From Bettongia penicillata ogilbyi (lineage: Eukaryota; Chordata; Mammalia; Diprotodontia; Potoroidae): a stretch of DNA of 64,000 nucleotides. The stretch is from assembly GCA_023548195.1 (NCBI GenBank), contig JAJHZJ010000415.1, forward strand, positions 372,001 to 436,000, read 5' to 3'. Shown here in pieces: positions 57,446 through 64,000 of the stretch (positions are counted from its first letter, which is position 1; every line of letters starts with the position of its first letter). The notes beneath the pieces were generated by a model. It was given only the letters and a program-made list of their open reading frames with translations, searched no databases and was not told where the DNA came from. A program made the position numbers and the translations under genes.

Positions 57446-59085
57446 ATTTATTAATTATCCATGGTAAATTAACCAAATTTGTCAGGTAAATAAGAAAAAT
57501 TTAAATTTTTTTCAAATACCTCAATTTCAATCAATGACTTATTATAAGTTCAGGCCATGATCTTCAGACCAAAGAAATAAAACTCGTTAGCTAAATGGCA
57601 AGGCCTTTTGCAACAGAAAAGTTTAAAAATTAAACTTCTGTTCCTGTTAAAGTGTGAAATTGTTGCTGTCTTCTTACTCTTTGCCATTTAACACTTGATG
57701 AGAATTCACTGACACTAACTACAGTTCTGTGATTTTTAATTTCACTGTCTTGGCTGAATCATAGTTTAAAATCAATATTTTTATGCCCATCACTTTGATA
57801 TGCACAGTGTCTTGAAGCTGTGATGTATTTCACTTTATCTTCACACTCAAATACCTATACTCCTATCATCACTTTCAGCTTGCTGTCACTGCTAGGGATG
57901 CACAAATCATAAAAATATGCCTTATGATGAGTTATGACAGCACTTTATCCCTGTATTAAAATTTAAAGGAAGGATGCTGAAATAGCTAATAAAAAATTAT
58001 TCTTGTAACTTCTCCCTTTCTATAAGCCTTCTGTAGGAAAGATAACACCAAACAAAACATTGCTATGTCCTGCAAGCTAGAATAAATATGTTCTCTAGTG
58101 GGTCAGGAAAATAACATGGTGGGGTCAAAGGTGTGTGTATGTGTGCATGTGGTGACACTTGGTTGGTATTTGGTACTTGACCCAGCATTACAGTTATATA
58201 AGTGTTGAAGACATTTCCCAGGACCTAATATCATTTCAGGAACTGTGACCAGACAGAGTCCAGACATCATGTGATGTGCCCATGTGTACATCAGCTTCTC
58301 TTTTGGGGATGAGATGCTTCTTCCTGCTCCTTTTTTATTGTGGTTGCTGTCTTGAAATGAGCTCCATGTCAATTCAAGTTAATTGAAGCATTGTTTCTAG
58401 TCACTAGAAAAGAAAAATAATTTAAGATAGAGTTTCAGAGAAAGCAAACTTTTCTCTCTTATTTTCACCATTCCTTTCAAAAAATATAACATATCTGCTG
58501 GCACTAAAAAAAAAAAAGCAAAAACAAAAACAAAAAACCAGTTGATGGGATAATTTGAACAGTAAAAATCAGCATATTTTATAATAATAATTAGGTTACT
58601 TGCTAGTTTTAATTTAGTAGAATGAGCAGATTTCCTCCTTTTAATAACTATTCATCGAACACTTGGGAACCTCCTCCGCTACCCTGGACTTAAACTTTTT
58701 TCATCTCTCTACCCATTTTTATATTTCAGCACCATTTCTTGACCCTGCATGACCTGAAGGCATTCACGGTGCAAAGTATCAAGCCCTGTGTTCAGAACCA
58801 AGGCTGAAAATGCCTGAGAGTCATTGCTTATTTGATTTTTAATTAATTTTTGGTCGTTGCACATTCAGAAGCACTAAATTTTTCACAATCTAGACTCACA
58901 GTTTAAGAAGAGGTGCCCAAGAAGATGGTTACCTGAGATTTAAATTACTCTGTGAATCTGTACCCTTTGGTTCATGAATCCCCACATAGGATAACAAATG
59001 AGTAAAAATAAAGTGCAATGCAACCATTAAGATATTATCATAGTGCTTGAAGTACAAACCTTAAAATACTAGCTATTATTATTAT
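57446..59085. other. Unassigned DNA
   Basis: An A-rich run lies near 58506-58540. The frame at 58103-58372 contains a TG/CA-repeat-derived THTHT stretch and is not supported as a gene. Confidence 0.4.
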
Positions 59086-59103
59086 AATGTGTTTTTGTTT
59101 AAC

Positions 59104-59271
59104 AGTCAAGAAGACTTAATTACTTCAAAACAAAGGCATTTGCTAAAAGAGCATAGTAAGGAAAGTAGCAAAAATATAAGTACCCCTAAAACCTGGGACA
59201 CATTCTCCCTAGAATACAAACAATGGAAAGAGTTGAGACACATGGGTATTATGTGTGGAGGATTGTTCTCT
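59104..59271 (+). other. Candidate terminal exon (plus), weak
   Basis: Preceded by the acceptor-like 'gtgtttttgtttaacag' and open for 56 codons to a stop at 59272. It reads SQEDLITSKQRHLL at the start and WDTFSLEYKQWKELRHMG near the end. No protein recognised. No polyadenylation signal was found close by. It could equally be a chance frame. Confidence 0.18.
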
Positions 59272-59274
59272 TAA

Positions 59275-60808
59275 GGGACATGTTCAGTCAAGCATGTATG
59301 TACTAGGTCAACGTAAGGTTAATGGTGGATGGATGGAAGAGGCCCATTAACAGGCCTCAGACACCTTCTGTTAACAGCTTTGAAAACCCAGATACTGGTG
59401 TTTTTCTCCCTGGTAATGATGTATGTATTGACTATGGTCATATAGTTAGAAGCCTTGTCTGTTGGTTGTTCTCTTTGTAATTTCTGCTTGTATTTTCTCT
59501 GAAGTTCAGGGTGCTGATTTTTGCCCCTGAACTAAGTGAATGATATATATGTGATTACAGTAGATTGCTGACCCCTCAAAAGTGACTTTCCTTTTAGAAG
59601 AGAAGGTCTAAGAACCTGTGCATGCCAGAGTCCTTGCTGTTACACAAGGTTATCTCCTGCTTCCAACTGTTTGAGCCTGATGATTTCTCCAGTGATGAAG
59701 TTTTCTAGTGATGCCACTATGGTACACCATAATCATTAATAACTTCTACTAGATGGACCTGTTATTCACTGGTCTCACAGTCTCTGCTGCATGTTGCTCT
59801 GCTAATCTCCCCAGGATTACAACTGTGCCATATGTTGCACTCCTCTACTAAACTGCTATGAGGCACTGTTGAAGTGAACTTGGCCCTACAGAGACACTGC
59901 ATAGATATAGTCTCCATCTCCTTGTGTTTCTGTCCCAGTTAAAATTTTGAGATTAGGGGCTGCCATGTTCTTTGAGTTGCAGCATCCATGTAGGATTTCC
60001 CTAGCTCTTTTAGGAAGGGGAAGAAAATTCTTTCCCTTGAGCCATCAGTCTTCCTTGTGTTGGTCCCTCAGAACCTTGCCTATTACTGAAAATTACATCT
60101 CCCCAGCAAGAGATTCCCAGCCCCAATATGAATCTCTTTAGAATAAAGTGTAGGGTCACACCCTAAGGGTTTAGGGTTTTCTCTGAACTCCTTTTCCAGA
60201 ACCTAGAGCTTAACTCTTTGGCAGAGGGGTTCATTCTAGTTTATTTTAAATATGTTATATCCTTCAAATTTTAATCTCTGAAAGAAATACTATAAACCAG
60301 TTAATTGTTACTTGTATAATAACTATGAAACATTTCTCGGGGTTACTAAGTTTTCTTTTTTTCAGATCTTTAATCCCTTTTCCAAAGTTGTTGCCACTTT
60401 GGTAGAAAAAAAGAATCACAAAAAAAGGAAAAATCCCAGGGAACAATATCATTGCATCTGCCACTTGCTAAGCCATGAGTCATACTCCTTCATGTATGGA
60501 TGGAATAGTCAAAGTCTAAAAAGGAACTGCTGTAAACCCTTGCATCTGTCTTCCCAGATGTCTAACTACAATCAAAGACTTAGAGCAACTTAAAACTGGG
60601 GGGATGCCAAGACCCAAAGTAGATACACATAAGGTCAAATATTGCATAGATCCACCACGATTCAAAGGTCAAAGTTCAAAGACACTCTCTAGCTATCTTC
60701 TTCCTGGTTACTCTTCCTGAATGCTATGTTTCCTCCTTACCCATTGCCATGCTTCCCAAGCTTCCTTAACTCTCTCAGCCTTGCTAAAAATTAAAAATTA
60801 TGTAGGTA
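59275..60808. other. Unassigned DNA
   Basis: Fairly even composition and few repeats. An AATAAA at 60142-60147 lies in a segment that could be a decayed LTR, but no terminal pattern supports this. Confidence 0.35.
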
Positions 60809-60809
60809 T

Positions 60810-60822
60810 TTCCTCCCTCCCT

Positions 60823-60870
<48 letters not shown>

Positions 60871-60896
60871 CCCTCTCTCTCTTTCTCTCTCTCCCT

Positions 60897-60962
<66 letters not shown>

Positions 60963-60990
60963 TCCTTTTCTCCCTCCCTCCTTCCTCTCA
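60810..60990. repeat. (CT)n/(CCCT)n polypyrimidine tract
   Basis: About 180 bp almost entirely of C and T on the plus strand, as CT and CCCT units with small interruptions (one A near 60868). Apparent Ser/Leu and Arg/Glu proteins translated from it are repeat artefacts. Confidence 0.98.
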
Positions 60991-61835
60991 CTCACCCAAC
61001 AAAGTAATAATCATGGTTCCCTAACACACTGATTTCACAACCTCTGACCTAGTTTTGATGGACCTAACTTCTCCCACCAGCTTCCAGTTTACTTCGGAAC
61101 TTTTCCTAAATGTCCAAAAGATTACTCTTAGCTAAGAGCAACCATATGCTTCTACTGTTTCAGATGCCCAGCTTTTCCTCCTCCTGGTATCCCCAGAGTC
61201 TACCAGCTGTGAGAACAGACCTTGGCTGGTATTGTTTATCTGAACCAAACCAGATGAGTTTGCTTCCAACTCTCATCCCAAGAGAAGACTGTCACCACAT
61301 TAGTGGTGGCATTGAGAATTTTAAACTTAGACTACCTAACAGAAAAGGCCCAGTCACATGACATTCACCTAACAGGTAGTTATGTCAGTAGCATTTAGAA
61401 CATACATCACATTAATGTAGATGTGACAATGACTATATCTGTAACAGGTTTTTTTGTTGTTGTATTCAGGATTAATTAACTGGACCATATTATTGAAGTG
61501 TTATCAGTTTTCTAGTCTGATGGAGTGAATCTGGTAGCCAGGCTAGCAAGGAAAATATTTGGCAAGCAATGCATTTCCAATAATGAAACGGATAATTTTG
61601 CTTCTTTCACACAGCTGTAATTGAATAAATCTAATTGCCTCTTCTGCTTAACTTTAATGCTGGGTTTCAAACTGGTGTATGGACAGGAAAGCAACATTAG
61701 AGGAATTACTCTACTGTTGCATTCCCTCCTGTACAGTGGTTTGAACTCAGGCAATAAAGTTAAATGGAATAGACTCTATCCTCGATTTTCAATTATAGCA
61801 GAGGCAGGGAGCCACAATTATCTCTTTCATTACAG
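60991..61835. other. Unassigned DNA
   Basis: No gene or repeat recognised. The stretch around 61600-61680 is rich in TAATT-type homeodomain-like words, which might suit a conserved non-coding element but is not evidence of one. Confidence 0.4.
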
Positions 61836-61933
61836 AAATGCTTCTCATTGCTGCCCAGGCAAAATCTCCCTCTGGTTGTTACTTGTGCTGCTGCTCAAAA
61901 ATTGAAGAGGCCCTTGAAAACCAGGGGTTAAAG
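61836..61933 (+). other. Candidate host exon (plus), unproven
   Basis: A 98-bp segment between 'tatctctttcattacag' (good acceptor) and 'ttaaag|gtaagag' (near-consensus donor). One frame is open, starting with an ATG at 61838: MLLIAAQAKSPSGCY, a cysteine cluster, then KIEEALENQGLK at the donor. The protein is not recognised, and a non-coding exon would fit as well. It is not in a repeat I can identify. Confidence 0.3.
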
Positions 61934-62466
61934 GTAAGAGACAAAACAAAGGAGCTGCTGGAGGTTTCTGAAATAAAAATCCACGATAAAAAAATGAAAA
62001 TGGGAAAGAAAAGAATCCTATTCAAAACAGCATTCTTTTCCTGAAGCTCTGTGAAGAGCTTATTGTAAAGGACTTTTAAAAACATTTTGTTTAAAATGGT
62101 AATTATAATAATATTGAAATTTGGCTAGATGTGCACTTAGTAAATTATCCTTAATTTCATAGGCCTTAAAAACCTGAAAAGTGAGTATCTCAATTAGGGC
62201 TGTTTGCATAGCTTTCCAACATCTTATCTTCTTTTAAAAGAATAATCTTTTTTAGGCAAGCTAAAAGGACTTTTTCCCTGACAATATCAAGGCTTTTTCA
62301 AGTTAAATCCAATACCACCCAGTGTTACAACGGCCATGAGGCAGTTGAACTTTGGGGGTGAGAAGGTACCAGGGCTGTCATTCATTTACAGGAGGTCATT
62401 AGCCTTGTCCACACAATGGAGATGCTTGTAGTCATCGCATCAAAGCTGAAAAAAAGTAGGACTTAC
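61934..62466. other. Unassigned DNA
   Basis: No repeat recognised between the two candidate exons. Confidence 0.4.
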
Positions 62467-62519
62467 CTTGTGTTTATAGCCTGGTTCATTGTACTGAAGG
62501 TATTGAAGAACTGACTGAC
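62467..62519 (-). other. Candidate host exon (minus), unproven
   Basis: On the minus strand a 53-bp segment follows 'ctcttttttctgtctgtcaag' read as a pyrimidine-rich acceptor and ends at a consensus donor (cacaag|gtaagt). One frame is open and ends exactly on a codon boundary: two bases, then QSVLQYLQYNEPGYKHK. Another frame is open too (VSQFFNTFSTMNQAINT). The protein is not recognised. The splice sites are the strongest of the candidates here, but the exon is very short. Confidence 0.3.
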
Positions 62520-63644
62520 CTTGACAGACAGAAAAAAGAGGTAGGTGAAACCTCTTGTTGGCTCCTGAGTAGAGTAGCATGCTTGTCTGGCGGTGGAATG
62601 GTAGCTTCCCTAACTCCCCTTGTCTGGCTGTTGCTCCAAGGTTTCTGGTGCCTTAATTTTCAGTTGACCTTAATTTTCAATTGCCATAATATGACCTTCA
62701 TTCAGCACCTATCAACACAGTAGGGGGTTGGAAAAAGGGGTCTTTAGATTTTGAAAATATATGGAGAAAGAAATTTAAAAGATAGTGTCTTTAAAGTTCA
62801 GATTTCAAATTCTCTTTTAAAAATGAATATATATCTTCAATGATCCTCAAATAGAACATAAAGTTTAACATATGGAAGGTTCAATCTGGCCTCGAGCTTT
62901 CTGGAGGAACTTGGGAATAGGCTGTAGAAAATCAAGAAAAGTCTCTGATCTAAATAGACTACAAGTACTGCCATGTAGACTTTAAAGATAAGGACACACA
63001 TAGGACTTTAGCTCTCTAAAAGTGGTCCCAGAAGCAGTTTCATTCCCATCCTTATTTCCTGCCAGAAGCCACATCTCTCTCTCTGGCACTGGTTTTAATA
63101 ACCACCCTGAGCAGAAGTCCCAGCTCTTCCTTTCTTCCACCCTTTCCCTCTTCTCGAGATACACAGTAACAGACTGAACTTCATCTTGTTTTTCATTTTC
63201 AATAAGGTTCAGCCAAATCTCATAATAAATGGTGCTGAAGTCCAGAATATAGCTAAAATGATATTGGCGCTCCCCAGGTGCAAATCCTGAATTTCTGGAG
63301 GTCTTAGTGAGAATAATGAAAGTTTTAACTGAGATAAATCAAAACCACCAAGGCCAGTGCAAGTTGAGAAATCCTCCCAAGAGTGTACTCTTAAGTATAC
63401 CTCAGTAAGAGGTTTAGGTGCCCTGCCACCTTGTTTAGGCTGCTTGTCTTGTATCATTTTCCCATGATTGATATAATAATGATATTTGAAGGCAATTATA
63501 TAAACATAGCATACTTGGATTTGGCAAGACATATCTTAAATTAACTTTTAATTCCCTGAAATTACATTATATTTGTTTTGTGCATGTTTATATATACATG
63601 CTATGAACCTATTTCCATAGCACTTTCCACCACACTTCCAATTG
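62520..63644. other. Unassigned DNA
   Basis: A 107-codon frame on the minus strand (63209-63532) ends IILAIFWTSAPFIMRFG. It has no recognised domain, and I could not assign the segment to a repeat. Confidence 0.35.
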
Positions 63645-63825
63645 CCTGTTTGCAACCTGCTGTCATCCTCTACACTTCACTCTTAATCACCCTAGATATA
63701 TAAATAATTGCTAAATCCTCTATCGTTCATATAGGCCCTCATGAGCAATCCTAGTTCTTGGCCTCATCATCTCTCTTCTGAACTACTATTTTGTACAACT
63801 GCACTTACCATGACTGGCTCCGGTA
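63645..63825 (+). repeat. L2/CR1-like LINE fragment (plus)
   Basis: 'ttgctaaatcctctatcgtt', 'ataggccctcatgagcaatc' and 'cctcatcatctctcttctga' correspond to the block around 9990-10130 of the larger copy. Confidence 0.5.
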
Positions 63826-64000
63826 TAGTCTACACATTGCACTCGCTGCAGTAGAGTCTGAATGCTTGGTGTTTTAGCTCAAAAAATGACCTCAATGTTC
63901 ACTACCTTATCTTGCCAGGTAGTGCCAGAATCTTCCTAAGATAATTCAAAAGGAAGCAATTCAGTTTCCTGGTCTGCCACTGGCATACTGTACAGTCTCA
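63826..64000 (-). pseudogene. Non-LTR retrotransposon reverse-transcriptase remnant, cut by the window edge (minus)
   Basis: A second copy of the element seen at 14380-14870, covering a more N-terminal part. The plus strand shows 'gtagagtctgaatgcttggt', 'atcttgccaggtagtgccag' and 'aggaagcaattcagtttcct'. On the minus strand a frame reads TPSIQTLLQRVQ, resembling the 'PSI.TLL...QLRW.GH' segment of such reverse transcriptases. Stops are present, so it is dead. The element continues past 64000. Confidence 0.65.

Noticed and set aside
58103..58372. 89-codon minus-strand frame
   Set aside because: It overlaps a TG-rich simple patch and has no recognisable domain or splice context.
59200..59271. 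Similarity of the WKELRHMGIMCGG stretch to the membrane-proximal part of FXYD proteins
   Set aside because: The PFxYD signature is not present without an insertion, the transmembrane segment is missing because a stop follows, and the match is short.
60798..61032. Ser/Leu-rich and Arg/Glu-rich proteins on the two strands
   Set aside because: Both are translations of the CT tract.
1..64000. CRISPR arrays, bacterial operons, rRNA or tRNA genes
   Set aside because: No regularly spaced identical repeats, no ribosome-binding-site-led ORFs, and tRNA-like box sequences occur only as decayed SINE heads.

Overview
The window looks like intergenic or intronic DNA from a marsupial genome. I found no protein-coding gene I can support with confidence. 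The organism call rests on repeat content: many tRNA-headed CORE-SINE copies with the marsupial-type head (gcagctaggtggtg.. / gtggatagagc, then a gttcaaat box B), marsupial-type L1 elements with characteristic 5' and 3' untranslated regions, an ORF1-only (HAL1-like) element, and old L2/CR1-like LINE fragments. The DNA is AT-rich, the ORFs are short, and no bacterial gene organisation is visible. I cannot name the species.

Layout. 1-6 kb: old SINEs, two opposed L1 3' ends (2398-3895), a perfect 15-bp-arm hairpin at an L1 boundary, and AT-rich simple repeats. 5.6-21.4 kb: mostly SINEs, L2-like fragments and unassigned DNA, including one decayed copy of a non-LTR retrotransposon whose C-terminus carries a zinc-finger-like module (14380-14870, split by a SINE). 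21.7-26.6 kb: a nearly complete HAL1-like element, immediately followed by an L1 that keeps its 5' end but has lost most of ORF2 and its 3' end. 26.6-36.7 kb: a hAT terminus, SINEs, an LTR-like unit (35243-35607) and unassigned DNA. 36.76-42.26 kb: an L1 on the minus strand with an internal deletion. 42.4-50 kb: a CR1-like fragment, SINEs, an old unnamed repeat and unassigned DNA. 50.07-56.76 kb: a full-length but mutated L1 on the minus strand, bounded by a perfect 16-bp target-site duplication, whose 5' untranslated region contains two stacked start modules. 57-64 kb: mostly unassigned, with a ~170-bp CT tract, several splice-site-flanked open segments, an L2-like piece, and at the very end a second copy of the zinc-finger-type retrotransposon.

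The parts do not form a working pathway. The useful content is the record of retrotransposition: nested insertions, one datable L1 insertion, and evidence that L1 and HAL1-type elements exchanged 5' untranslated modules. Four open segments with good splice-like flanks (45361-45527, 59104-59271 and 61836-61933 on the plus strand; 62467-62519 on the minus strand) are the only hints of host exons, and all remain unproven. Element names come from my memory of the families, not from a database search.
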